DNA of 19,025 bases from an uncultured bacterium (GTDB lineage: Bacteria > Cyanobacteriota > Vampirovibrionia > Gastranaerophilales > Gastranaerophilaceae): NCBI GenBank assembly GCA_900553845.1, contig USEW01000012.1, positions 1 through 19,025 of the forward strand. The letters run 5' to 3'. The position numbers and the translations under genes were made by a program. Of this stretch, positions 6,518-14,912 are shown one piece after another (position 1 is the first letter of the stretch; each line of letters begins with the position of its first letter). The notes beneath the pieces are model-generated. The model saw nothing but the letters and a program-made list of their open reading frames with translations. It made no database searches and was not told the DNA's origin.

Positions 6518-9166
6518 ATGGAAGCTAAAACAATTGAGCAAATGCCAACACAATATGATGCATTGAGTGTTGAAAAAGAAATTTATAAGTTTTGGGAAGA
6601 AAATTTCTTGTTTAAAGCTGATGAAAAATCAAGTAAGCCTCCATATACAATAGTTATTCCTCCACCAAATGTAACAGGTGTTTTGCATATGGGACATGCG
6701 TTGGATGGAACATTACAGGATATTTTGACACGATATCATAGAATGTCCGGTTATGAAGCTTTGTGGATACCGGGAACTGACCATGCTGGGATTGCTACAC
6801 AAAATGTTGTTGAAAAGAAATTAAGAGAAGAAAACAAATCACGTTTTGATTTAGGGCGTGAAAAGTTTTTGGAATTAACTTGGAAATGGGCAAATGAACA
6901 TAAAGGCGCTATATTAAATCAATTTAAACGTTTGGGTGCATCATTTGATAGAACACGTGAGCGTTTTACATTGGATAAAGGTTGCAATGAAGCGGTTAAG
7001 GAAGTTTTTGTGCGTTTGTATGAAAAAGGCTTAATATATAAAGGTGCTTATATAGTAAACTGGTGCCCGCGTTGTTGTAGCGCTATTTCAGACATTGAAA
7101 CCGAATATGAAACTGAAATGGGGTCATTGTGGGAGATATCATATCCATTGAAAAATGAATCAGGTGCAATTGTTGTTGCAACTACAAGACCTGAAACAAT
7201 GTTTGGAGATGTTGCTATTGCTGTTAATCCAAATGATTATAAGTATAAAGATTTAGTTGGTAAAAAAGTCGTTATGCCTTTAACAGGTCGTGAAATACCT
7301 ATTATTGCAGACGATTATGTTGACAAGTCTTTTGGAACAGGTGCTGTTAAAATCACTCCAGCTCATGACCCCAATGACTATGAAGTTGGAAAACGTCATG
7401 ATTTAAAACCAATATGGGTTATTGATGAAAATGGTAAAATGAAAGCAAACGGCTATGTTCCAAAAGAATTACATGGACTTGATAGATATGAAGCACGTAA
7501 AAAAACCATTGAGATGCTAAAAGTTCAAGAGACTTTGCTTCGTATTTTACCACATGAGCATAATGTTGGTAAATGTCAAAGATGTAATACGACTATTGAA
7601 CCATTGTTGTCTGAACAATGGTTTGTGAAAATGGAACCGCTTGCAAAACGTGCAATTGAAGCAATTGATAAAGGTGAAATTAAATTTATCCCTGATAGGT
7701 GGGAGAAAAATTATTTAAGTTGGATGGAAAATATTCGTGACTGGTGTATTTCTCGTCAGTTGTGGTGGGGTCATCAAATTCCCGCTTATTACCACAAAGA
7801 AACTGGTGAAATGATTGTTGCAAAAGATAATCCAAATCCTGAGATATATAAACAAGATGAAGATGTGCTTGATACCTGGTTTTCATCAGGTCTTTGGCCT
7901 TTTTCAACTTTAAATTGGCCCTATGTTGAAAATTCAGATTTTAAAAAATTCTACCCGACAACAACGCTTGTAACTGGGTTTGATATTATTTTCTTCTGGG
8001 TTGCAAGGATGATTACAATGGGCTATGAATTTACAGACAAAGCTCCTTTTTCAACAGTATATATCCATGGGCTTATTCGTGATGAATTTGGTCAAAAAAT
8101 GTCAAAATCTAAAGGTAACACAATTGACCCTGTTCAAATTATTGATAAATACGGTTCAGATGCTTTAAGATTTACATTAACATCTTTAAATACCTATGGT
8201 GGTCAGGATATTAAAATTAGCGATGAACGTTTTGAGTATGGACGTAATTTTGCTAACAAAATTTGGAATGCTTCACGTTTTACTTTGATGAATATAAGTG
8301 ATGTTGATAATAAAGAAATTGATTTTGGTACTTTAACACTTGCTGATAAGTGGATTTTGAATAGATTAAACGAAACAGCAAAAATAGTTAATGAAAATAT
8401 GACATCATATCGTTTTGGTGAAACGGCTCATGTTTTATATGAATTTTTCTGGAATAATTTATGTGATTGGTATTTAGAAATTTCAAAAGTCCAACTTAGT
8501 GACGAAAAAATAAGTTTGAATACTAAACGTGTTTTAAGATATGTTTTAGATAATACTTTAAGACTTTTACACCCAATTATGCCACATATAACAGAAAAAA
8601 TATGGCAGCTTATACCAAACGTTAAAAATGAGAAAAATGATGCATTGATTAAAGCAGATTTTCCTTTATACATTGATAAACTAAATTATCAACATGAAGA
8701 TAAACAAATGGGAGTTGTTTTTGAAACTATTAAATCTTTGCGAAATTTAAGACAGTCATTTAATATTAATGTTGGGCTTTCAATTGATATTATTATCGAT
8801 GCTAATAAAAATGAAGTAGATATTTTTAAATCTATTGAACCTTATATTAAACGTCTTGCAAAAGTTAATTCAATATGTTATGACTTGATGGAAGCTAAGG
8901 ATAAAAAATGTGCAAATTGTGTTGTATCAAATTCAAAAATATTAGTACCATTAGATAATCTAATTAATTTTGACGAGGAAGTTGTGCGGCAAAATAAAAA
9001 ACTTACAAAATTGACAAATGAGAAAAAATCACTTGAAGCAAGACTAAATAATGAAAAATTTATGCAAAATGCAAAAACTGACTTGATTGAACAAACAAGA
9101 GCTAGGATTAATGAAATTTTGTCCCAAGAAGCTGTTATTAGAGAATTAATTGAAAATTTAAAATAA
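6518..9166 (+). CDS. valS: Valyl-tRNA synthetase
   Basis: Class I aminoacyl-tRNA synthetase that charges tRNA-Val. The 882 residues match the bacterial ValS length. In order: the HIGH motif as HMGH (57-60) inside PPPNVTGVLHMGH; the CP1 editing domain with TTRPETMFGDVAIAVNP (about 221) and TPAHDPNDYEVGKRH (about 279); DWCISRQLWWGHQIPAYY (about 407); KMSKS (about 527-531); the anticodon-binding helical domain with FFWNNLCDWYLE and HPIMPHITE; and the C-terminal coiled-coil arm (about residue 825 onward). The editing residues look intact, so threonyl-tRNA-Val clearance should work. AGGATT lies just upstream of the ATG, 22 nt after typA, and ruvC follows by 4 nt. Nothing unusual is seen. Confidence 0.97.
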   Translation: MEAKTIEQMPTQYDALSVEKEIYKFWEENFLFKADEKSSKPPYTIVIPPPNVTGVLHMGHALDGTLQDILTRYHRMSGYEALWIPGTDHAGIATQNVVEKKLREENKSRFDLGREKFLELTWKWANEHKGAILNQFKRLGASFDRTRERFTLDKGCNEAVKEVFVRLYEKGLIYKGAYIVNWCPRCCSAISDIETEYETEMGSLWEISYPLKNESGAIVVATTRPETMFGDVAIAVNPNDYKYKDLVGKKVVMPLTGREIPIIADDYVDKSFGTGAVKITPAHDPNDYEVGKRHDLKPIWVIDENGKMKANGYVPKELHGLDRYEARKKTIEMLKVQETLLRILPHEHNVGKCQRCNTTIEPLLSEQWFVKMEPLAKRAIEAIDKGEIKFIPDRWEKNYLSWMENIRDWCISRQLWWGHQIPAYYHKETGEMIVAKDNPNPEIYKQDEDVLDTWFSSGLWPFSTLNWPYVENSDFKKFYPTTTLVTGFDIIFFWVARMITMGYEFTDKAPFSTVYIHGLIRDEFGQKMSKSKGNTIDPVQIIDKYGSDALRFTLTSLNTYGGQDIKISDERFEYGRNFANKIWNASRFTLMNISDVDNKEIDFGTLTLADKWILNRLNETAKIVNENMTSYRFGETAHVLYEFFWNNLCDWYLEISKVQLSDEKISLNTKRVLRYVLDNTLRLLHPIMPHITEKIWQLIPNVKNEKNDALIKADFPLYIDKLNYQHEDKQMGVVFETIKSLRNLRQSFNINVGLSIDIIIDANKNEVDIFKSIEPYIKRLAKVNSICYDLMEAKDKKCANCVVSNSKILVPLDNLINFDEEVVRQNKKLTKLTNEKKSLEARLNNEKFMQNAKTDLIEQTRARINEILSQEAVIRELIENLK

Positions 9167-9170
9167 TATT

Positions 9171-9653
9171 ATGATAATTTTGGGTATAGATCCAGGGTTG
9201 GCAATTGTCGGATATAGTTTGGTTGAGTATACAAACAAACAATACAAGCTTTTAGCTTCGGGAGCAATAAAGACAAATCAGACAGATAGAGAAGAAAAAC
9301 GACTTCTTGAGGTTTTTGAAGACATATGTTTTTTGTGTGAAAAATATAAACCTGATGTTGCAAGTATAGAAAAATTATATTTTTTTAAAAATCAAAAAAC
9401 AGTAATGCAAGTGAGCCAGGCAAGAGGAGTGATACTTGCAGCTTTGGAAAAATATAAAATACCTATTTACGGTTATACACCTATTGAAGTAAAGCAGACT
9501 ATAACTGGTTTTGGTCGTGCCTCAAAGGATGATGTAAAAAAATATGTGGAGTTTTATGTTGAATTGCCTGATACAAAGCTGGATGATACTATCGATTCAA
9601 TAGCTATTGCAATATGCCATGCTCGTTCGGCTCAGAGGGCAAATAATAATTAA
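9171..9653 (+). CDS. ruvC: Holliday junction resolvase RuvC
   Basis: Endonuclease that cuts four-way junctions made by RecA and RuvAB during recombinational repair. The 160 residues carry the full acidic metal-binding set of the RNase H-like fold: D7 (ILGIDPG), E67 (ASIEKLYF), and D139 and D142 (LDDTIDSIAIAICH), with H150 nearby. The family segment VMQVSQARGVILAA (78-91) and TPIEVKQTITGFGRASKDDV (103-122) are clear. The ATG comes 4 nt after the valS stop without a good Shine-Dalgarno, so translation is probably coupled to valS. No ruvA or ruvB is in the window. It closes the typA-valS-ruvC group. The identification is firm. Confidence 0.95.
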   Translation: MIILGIDPGLAIVGYSLVEYTNKQYKLLASGAIKTNQTDREEKRLLEVFEDICFLCEKYKPDVASIEKLYFFKNQKTVMQVSQARGVILAALEKYKIPIYGYTPIEVKQTITGFGRASKDDVKKYVEFYVELPDTKLDDTIDSIAIAICHARSAQRANNN

Positions 9654-9676
9654 ATAATTTAAAATTGGCCTCTGCG

Positions 9677-9706
9677 CTGATATAAAAATATTATTTATGG
9701 TATAAT
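9677..9706 (+). promoter_or_regulatory. Extended -10 promoter for the membrane-protein/mtnA pair
   Basis: TGGTATAAT (9698-9706) is an extended -10 with a perfect TATAAT at 9701-9706. CTGATA (9677-9682) is a four-of-six -35 with an 18-nt spacer. The start site would be near 9713, followed by GGGG (9725-9728) and the ATG at 9735. It allows the next two genes to be transcribed independently of typA-valS-ruvC. Confidence 0.6.
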
Positions 9707-9734
9707 TTAATAAAATAAAAATTTGGGGTAAAAA

Positions 9735-10223
9735 ATGGAATTAGTTGTATTGAAACGTATGGTTATAATTTCATCAATACTTGGAGCTATAATTGGTATA
9801 ATAACAGTTGTTCCAATTATAAACGTTTTATCATTTTTTGTAATATTATTTTTGTCAGCACCAATTGTAATAATGTATATGACAAAATATAATATGATGG
9901 GAGTTTTAGATTTAAAACAATCGTTGATATATGGGGCAATAATAGGATTCATATCATTTTTAGGATTTTCAATAACTTTTGTACCACTTGCAACTATAAT
10001 CGGTCTGATTTATAAAAGTTCATTTTATTTAGGTGTAAGTATGCTTTTTCGCGAAGGTTTTTTTGTGATGCTTTTAATGGTGTTTTTCGTAGCACTATTA
10101 GGTGGCGCTTTAATGAATTCTTTTAGCTCACTTTTATACTACCAAATAAGAACATATTTATTTAAAGATGAAATAAATGAAAATATTTTAAACGAAAATA
10201 TAGACTATGAAATAGGAGAATAA
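9735..10223 (+). CDS. Small integral membrane protein of unknown function
   Basis: I do not recognise this 162-residue protein. It is mostly hydrophobic, with about four to five membrane segments near residues 10-30, 32-49, 63-92 (long enough for two short passes) and 107-130, and an acidic hydrophilic tail (NENILNENIDYEIGE) that is probably cytoplasmic. Glycine-rich patches (LGAIIGI, YGAIIGF, ALLGGAL) suggest tightly packed helices. There is no signal peptide, catalytic motif or transporter signature. It has its own promoter, GGGG 6 nt before the ATG, and mtnA follows by 4 nt with its binding site in the end of this gene, so the two are probably co-transcribed. That does not establish a link to methionine salvage. 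Confidence 0.8.
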   Translation: MELVVLKRMVIISSILGAIIGIITVVPIINVLSFFVILFLSAPIVIMYMTKYNMMGVLDLKQSLIYGAIIGFISFLGFSITFVPLATIIGLIYKSSFYLGVSMLFREGFFVMLLMVFFVALLGGALMNSFSSLLYYQIRTYLFKDEINENILNENIDYEIGE

Positions 10224-10227
10224 AAAT

Positions 10228-11286
10228 ATGATACTAGATTCAAAAATAAGAACAATAAAATGGGAAAATAATGTTACAAAAATGATAGACCAAACATTAC
10301 TTCCATATGAGTATAAATATATTGAAGTTAAAACAATTGATAAAATGTATGAAAGCATAAAGAATATGATAGTAAGAGGGGCGCCGGCAATTGGTATAGC
10401 AGGAGCTTGTGGTGTAGTTTTGGGCGCTTATGAACTTGAAAGAGAAGAAAGTGATGTATTAAAATTTAAAAATAAACTTATTGAAAAATCAAATTGGCTT
10501 AAAACATCCCGTCCAACGGCTGTAAATTTGATGTGGGCGATTGAAAAGCAAATTGATATAATTAAAAGATTTGAAGGTTGTAATATTCAAAGATTAATTG
10601 ATGAACTTGTAGAAAATGCTTTAAAATTAGAAAATGATGATATAATTATAAACCAAAAAATAGGAGAAAATGGTGCCAAGGTTGTAAGCAAAAGCGCAGG
10701 CATTTTGACTCATTGTAATGCAGGAGCATTGGCAACAGTAGGCTATGGTACGGCTTTAGGTGTAATAAGAAGTGCATATGCAAAAGATAAGACAATAAAA
10801 GTGTATGCTGATGAAACTCGCCCACGTCAGCAAGGAGCGCGGCTTACAACTTGGGAACTTATTGAAGATGGAATAGATGTCACACTATTAACAGATGGCA
10901 TGTGTTCTTATTTTATGAAAAATGGTTATATTGATATGGTGGTTGTAGGGGCTGACAGAATTGCACTAAACGGAGATACAGCCAATAAAATAGGGACATA
11001 TACACTTGCAATATGTGCAAAATATCATAATATTCCTTTTTATATTGCAGCACCAAAGTCCACAATAGATATAAGAATAAAAACTGGAGATAAAATCCCA
11101 ATTGAAATGCGAAATGAAGAAGAAGTGTTTATTATTAACAGTAAATCAATTTGTAGAGAAGGCACAAAATCAATCAATCCGTCATTTGACGTAACACCAC
11201 ACGAATTAATCACAGGAATCATAACAGAGGATGGTATTTTGACTCAAAATTATGAAGAAAATATAAAGAATCTCTTTAATTTGTAA
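10228..11286 (+). CDS. mtnA: S-methyl-5-thioribose-1-phosphate isomerase
   Basis: Converts methylthioribose 1-phosphate to methylthioribulose 1-phosphate in the methionine salvage pathway; the fold is shared with eIF2B subunits. The 352 residues match the family length. RGAPAIG (50-56), the catalytic cysteine C163 in THCNAGALAT, ADETRPRQQGARLTTWEL (194-211), the catalytic aspartate D243 in GADRIA, and GTYTLAICAKYHNIPFYIAAPKSTID are all present; C163 and D243 correspond to Cys160 and Asp240 of the Bacillus enzyme by family knowledge. AGGAG lies 9 nt before the ATG. No mtnK, mtnN, mtnP or later salvage genes are nearby, so in this organism the enzyme either works with dispersed genes or in a shorter route such as the one feeding methylthioribulose phosphate to an aldolase. 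The identification is firm. Confidence 0.95.
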   Translation: MILDSKIRTIKWENNVTKMIDQTLLPYEYKYIEVKTIDKMYESIKNMIVRGAPAIGIAGACGVVLGAYELEREESDVLKFKNKLIEKSNWLKTSRPTAVNLMWAIEKQIDIIKRFEGCNIQRLIDELVENALKLENDDIIINQKIGENGAKVVSKSAGILTHCNAGALATVGYGTALGVIRSAYAKDKTIKVYADETRPRQQGARLTTWELIEDGIDVTLLTDGMCSYFMKNGYIDMVVVGADRIALNGDTANKIGTYTLAICAKYHNIPFYIAAPKSTIDIRIKTGDKIPIEMRNEEEVFIINSKSICREGTKSINPSFDVTPHELITGIITEDGILTQNYEENIKNLFNL

Positions 11287-11314
11287 ATTTTTGTAAATTT
11301 TTTTTATAAAAATT

Positions 11315-11350
11315 TAAATTTGTAGCAAATTTATTTATTTACTTTTGTTT
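11315..11350 (+). terminator. Weak AT-rich hairpin after mtnA
   Basis: taaatttg (11315-11322) pairs with caaattta (11326-11333) over a 3-nt loop and is followed by a T-rich run. The stem has only one G-C pair and the whole 102-nt gap is AT-rich, so this is a tentative terminator. The same gap holds a 17-nt sequence (11282-11298) that recurs at 18296-18312, and AGGAAA before the next start. No convincing promoter could be fixed. Confidence 0.3.
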
Positions 11351-11388
11351 AGTTAAATATATGTGAGTTAAGATATAGGAAATTAAAC

Positions 11389-13830
11389 ATGAATGAATAT
11401 GGTAATTATCAATCACAACAATTAAAGATAAATTCTTTAAATTTTAATAAAAAAGATTTTAAAAAAAATGAAAATCAAAATGAAAAGTTAAAAAAAGCTG
11501 TTACTTATACTTTAGGAACATTAGCAGGTGTGAGTGTAGCATCTTTAGTAGCTTATGGAATAATAAATAAAGGTCAGGGTAAAAAAGCCGCTGAAAAAGC
11601 AAAAGATAGTGTGCAAGAGGTTGTTGCTAAAGGTGTAAATAAAGTAAAGGATAATGTTAAAAAAAATCAAACGCAAACTATCCAAAAATTATTGGGAAAT
11701 TTACAAGAAGGTAAAACATATAAAATAGAAGATGCTAAACAACTTCAAAAAGCATTAACAACATATAAATCAAATTTAGCATTATTTAAAGATATTGATA
11801 CTTGTGATTTATCAAATAATATTGATAAGCTAGTGTTTGAATTAAATAAATATATAAAAGAAGGTAATCCTACTAACCTTGATGCAGTAACCAACAAGGA
11901 ATTAATTGATTCAAAAGCTAATGTAGTAACATCTTTAAGCACCTTAGATGAGATAATTAAGCAATCATATGCAAATAAACCGGATAAACTTGATGAGGTT
12001 TGGGAAAAAGCTGATAAACTAGCTATTGATGAACTAGATGAAGATACTATTATAGAGAAACCTGATACAAAAGAGATACCGTTTGATGAAGATAATAAAA
12101 CTTTAAAAGATTTTTCAACTGATTTAATAGATGTTAAAAATGTTTCAGTTGAACAAAAACCAGATGATAGTTCTTTATATTTAATATTAGATGCAGATGA
12201 CTTAAAAGGGTTTGATATTATAAATAAAGAAACATTTAAGTATAAATTTAATGTAACTGATGAAGAAAAGGATTGTTTCTTATTTAAACTTGATTCAACT
12301 CTTGAACTTGATAAAATGATAAAATTAATAGAAAATGATAAAATCAAAAAAGCTTTAAATGAAAATGATAGAGAAAGTAAATATCTACAAACTTATTTTG
12401 AAAATAAAGCAAAAGAAGTTTCACAAGAAGATAAGTTGCTTGACAATAACGATTTATCAAATTTTATTAATACAATTGGTGATGTTTATTCATTAAATGC
12501 AGATTTGTACGAAAAAATATCATTAGCTAAAACATCTTTAGCAATAAATAAACTTCAATATGATAATAAAGAAAATTTGTTTTTCAATTTTGATGCAATA
12601 AAAGATTTGTATGAATTTGAAAATAACAATACATATTATGTTGCTAAATCAGGTTCTTTTGTTAATGCAGAAGATGAATACTTATTAAAAATAGATGTTG
12701 ATGCTGAAGGATATGTTGAAATAACTGATGTAGAACGAGGATTTGTTTATAATACACAAGGTTATAATTTGACAGTTGAGTATAATCCTCTTCAAAATTG
12801 TGTTGACTTGTTAAATATTGAAAACACAAATAATGAGGAGCTTATTTCTTCAATGCAAAAGAATGCTATTAATGCATTAAAAGAGTTGCTATCAACAATA
12901 GATGAAACCTCATTAAATAGGAATACAAAAAATGTTTTGTCACAATTAAAAGCTGCTGATACTGTCGATAAATTTAACACAATAATTAAAGAAAATCCAA
13001 ATGCTTTAAATGTAATTAAAAATAATTGTGTAATTACAAAATCATTTAGTAAGCAAGAGGTACTTAATGACTTTATGAGCAAATCTTTAACAAGAGCAAA
13101 TGGTAAAAAAGATGAAGCTATACAAAAATATTTATCGCAAATATTTAACGCATCATCAAGTGGTTTAGTATTTAGAACATTAACTGGATTTAATGGTAAA
13201 CTTAAAGAAGATTATGATGTTAAACAAAAAAATAAAAATGAGATTACTTATACATCAAATGAAACACCTTTGAAAACATATAATGTAAAATACTCTGAGA
13301 CTGAAAAGAAAGTTATAGTTGAGGAAAATGGAAAGTTTTATAATTATGATATAAAAAGCAATAAATATGAAGAAACAGCGCTAACGGAAGATGAAAAAGA
13401 TAAATTAGATTTATTTGTATTTAATTCTTTATTAAAGGATGAAAAGATTTCATTTGCTAAGGCACAATTAAGTGATGTTGTAGCTAATTTAACAAAATCT
13501 ACTTTAGATAAACAAAAACAAATAAAGCTTACATCATTAATAACATATTTAGCTGACAATGATCCAGATTGTCAAAAGGATGCAGCAGGTAAAAATAATT
13601 ATGAAAATAGTATAAGTAATATGTGGAAATTAATGCTTAATGGTAAAGCTCAAAGAGGTAAAAAAGCTAATATCTTTAGAAAATCTACTCTTTTAGATAA
13701 TAAATTTTATATAAAGAATGATGGTGTATTAACTCAAAATAAACCTACAGATAATAACAGATACATTACTGTATCTGTAAATACTTCATCCAATAATGTT
13801 AAATATAAAATAATAACAACAAAAGAATAA
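11389..13830 (+). CDS. Large lysine/asparagine-rich protein with one membrane segment, function unknown
   Basis: I do not recognise this 813-residue protein. A hydrophilic N-terminus (1-37, with SLNFNKKDFKK) precedes one hydrophobic segment at about 38-60 (TLGTLAGVSVASLVAYGII). A lysine- and alanine-rich helical stretch follows (GKKAAEKAKDSVQEVV), then more than 700 hydrophilic residues of mixed helix and strand, rich in K, N, D and E. There is no cleavable-looking signal peptide and no enzyme motif. Segments such as GKFYNYDIKSNKYEET and SGSFVNAEDEYLLKIDVDAEGYVEI look like small beta-rich units, while LSTIDETSLNRNTKNVLSQLKAAD looks helical. The length and anchored start suggest a surface or cell-envelope protein, by inference only. 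AGGAAA precedes the ATG, and a strong hairpin follows the stop, so it is probably a single-gene unit. Confidence 0.85.
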   Translation: MNEYGNYQSQQLKINSLNFNKKDFKKNENQNEKLKKAVTYTLGTLAGVSVASLVAYGIINKGQGKKAAEKAKDSVQEVVAKGVNKVKDNVKKNQTQTIQKLLGNLQEGKTYKIEDAKQLQKALTTYKSNLALFKDIDTCDLSNNIDKLVFELNKYIKEGNPTNLDAVTNKELIDSKANVVTSLSTLDEIIKQSYANKPDKLDEVWEKADKLAIDELDEDTIIEKPDTKEIPFDEDNKTLKDFSTDLIDVKNVSVEQKPDDSSLYLILDADDLKGFDIINKETFKYKFNVTDEEKDCFLFKLDSTLELDKMIKLIENDKIKKALNENDRESKYLQTYFENKAKEVSQEDKLLDNNDLSNFINTIGDVYSLNADLYEKISLAKTSLAINKLQYDNKENLFFNFDAIKDLYEFENNNTYYVAKSGSFVNAEDEYLLKIDVDAEGYVEITDVERGFVYNTQGYNLTVEYNPLQNCVDLLNIENTNNEELISSMQKNAINALKELLSTIDETSLNRNTKNVLSQLKAADTVDKFNTIIKENPNALNVIKNNCVITKSFSKQEVLNDFMSKSLTRANGKKDEAIQKYLSQIFNASSSGLVFRTLTGFNGKLKEDYDVKQKNKNEITYTSNETPLKTYNVKYSETEKKVIVEENGKFYNYDIKSNKYEETALTEDEKDKLDLFVFNSLLKDEKISFAKAQLSDVVANLTKSTLDKQKQIKLTSLITYLADNDPDCQKDAAGKNNYENSISNMWKLMLNGKAQRGKKANIFRKSTLLDNKFYIKNDGVLTQNKPTDNNRYITVSVNTSSNNVKYKIITTKE

Positions 13831-13841
13831 CAAATTAAAAA

Positions 13842-13871
13842 AAAGCTTTATATACTTTGATATAAAGCTTT
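13842..13871. terminator. Perfect 12-bp hairpin between convergent genes
   Basis: aaagctttatat (13842-13853) pairs exactly with atataaagcttt (13860-13871) over a 6-nt loop, 11 nt after the stop of the 813-residue gene. The plus-strand side is followed by cttaaattaatttt, while on the minus strand the stem runs into a clean T tract. It therefore probably works in both directions, ending the plus-strand gene and backing up the terminator of the minus-strand oxidoreductase operon. Confidence 0.7.
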
Positions 13872-13977
13872 CTTAAATTAATTTTCATACTTTGTTTATT
13901 TTATATAATTCTGTCCTAGCTAATGAAACCTTTTCTTTTACAACGTATATTTAGGTCTGAATTTTATATAAATATAA

Positions 13978-14013
13978 AACAAATCGCCATATGACAATAC
14001 AGGGCGATTTGTT
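13978..14013 (-). terminator. Terminator of the 2-oxoacid:ferredoxin oxidoreductase operon
   Basis: aacaaatcgcc (13978-13988) pairs exactly with ggcgatttgtt (14003-14013) over a 14-nt loop, 13 nt past the ferredoxin gene stop. On the minus strand the stem is followed by gttttatatttat, a T-rich release tract that is itself an inverted repeat (13961-13980). Confidence 0.7.
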
Positions 14014-14026
14014 CATTTGTTAATTT

Positions 14027-14314
14027 TTATAATAAATTTATTTTATTTTTTTCAACACGTATAGCACTATCAGGGCATGTTAAAGCACATGCTCCGCAGC
14101 CAATACAAATATTAGGGTCAGGTTGGACAGCAGGTGTGGCATAAATACCAACTTCATTTGACCATGAAAGGCATTTTTCACCTTTTGCATTCATAGGACA
14201 TTTTTCTAAACATAAGCCACATCCTTTGCATAAATCAGTATACAAATACCAGTCTGCTTTTCCTTTCTGAACACCTTCGATTTTTAGACCTTTATATTGT
14301 TGTTTTTCATTCAT
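14027..14314 (-). CDS. korD: 2-oxoacid:ferredoxin oxidoreductase, ferredoxin-like delta subunit
   Basis: A 95-residue electron-transfer subunit with two [4Fe-4S] clusters that passes electrons from the thiamine-diphosphate centre to free ferredoxin. The first motif is C29xxC32xxC35xxxC39P and the second is C70xxC73xxC76xxxC80P, both complete and separated by a roughly 30-residue insert (NAKGEKCLSWSNEVGIYATPAVQPDP) typical of this subunit. AGAGG lies upstream of the ATG, and the gene follows the gamma subunit by 18 nt. It is last in the operon, just before the terminator; in many organisms the delta gene comes first. The substrate of the complex cannot be read from this subunit. Confidence 0.85.
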   Translation of the reverse strand: MNEKQQYKGLKIEGVQKGKADWYLYTDLCKGCGLCLEKCPMNAKGEKCLSWSNEVGIYATPAVQPDPNICIGCGACALTCPDSAIRVEKNKINLL

Positions 14315-14332
14315 TTTATAACATCCTCTTTT

Positions 14333-14893
14333 CTAAACACTTGCCTTTTCAACAAGTTTCATACCACATTCAAGTGCTTTATAGTTTAATTCACGTAATT
14401 CAGGCTTTTTATCGAATTTTTTACCTAAAGCATGTTCCATAGCTGATTTAACATAATCAATGGGCATAACTTTAGTCGCTTGAATAATTACACCTAAGAT
14501 AATAATATTGAATACACGAACGCTTAATTCATCATGTGCTATTTGATTTGCAGGGATGCCAATAACTTCTTTGCATTCAACAGTTGGTTTTGTGTTGCAA
14601 ACAGATGTATCATAAATCACAACAGTGTCTTTATCAATATAAGTTTGGCATCTTTCAATTGCGCGGTCTGATAACATAATAACAATGTCGCCTTTTGAAA
14701 AGCGTGGTTCACCAATTTTTTCATCACCGATTTGACAAAAAGCAATTGAAACACCACCACGTTGCTCAACACCAAAGTTTGGTATATAAAGAATTTCTTT
14801 ATTTGCTTCGTAACCTGCTTCAACTAATATTTTAGCAACAGATTGTACACCTTGTCCGCCTTCACCGGCTAGGACTATTTTTGTTCTTGTCAT
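14333..14893 (-). CDS. korC: 2-oxoacid:ferredoxin oxidoreductase, gamma subunit
   Basis: A 186-residue subunit of the coenzyme-A-dependent oxidoreductase. The N-terminal GEGGQGVQ loop (10-17) and GVEQRGGVSIAFCQIG are diagnostic of the gamma domain shared by pyruvate, 2-oxoglutarate and ketoisovalerate enzymes. The frame is open further upstream to 15064, but that stretch overlaps the beta gene and reads as nonsense; the ATG at 14893 (MTRTKIVLAG) has GGAG 7 nt upstream and the right domain start. Spacing is 19 nt from the beta subunit and 18 nt to the delta subunit. The identification as a gamma subunit is firm; KorC against VorA cannot be settled by eye. Confidence 0.88.
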   Translation of the reverse strand: MTRTKIVLAGEGGQGVQSVAKILVEAGYEANKEILYIPNFGVEQRGGVSIAFCQIGDEKIGEPRFSKGDIVIMLSDRAIERCQTYIDKDTVVIYDTSVCNTKPTVECKEVIGIPANQIAHDELSVRVFNIIILGVIIQATKVMPIDYVKSAMEHALGKKFDKKPELRELNYKALECGMKLVEKASV

Positions 14894-14912
14894 TTTTTTC
14901 TCCTTTAAAAAA

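Noticed and set aside
9631..9676. cagagg/cctctg inverted repeat around the ruvC stop as a terminator
   Set aside because: The stem is only 6 bp with a G-G mismatch and about 30-nt loop, begins inside ruvC and is followed by cgctgata rather than a T tract.
11745..12347. 200-codon minus-strand open frame opposite the 813-residue gene
   Set aside because: It is serine-rich and low in complexity, as expected for the antisense of an AT-rich, D/K/L-rich coding sequence, and has no ribosome binding site. The plus-strand gene explains the region.
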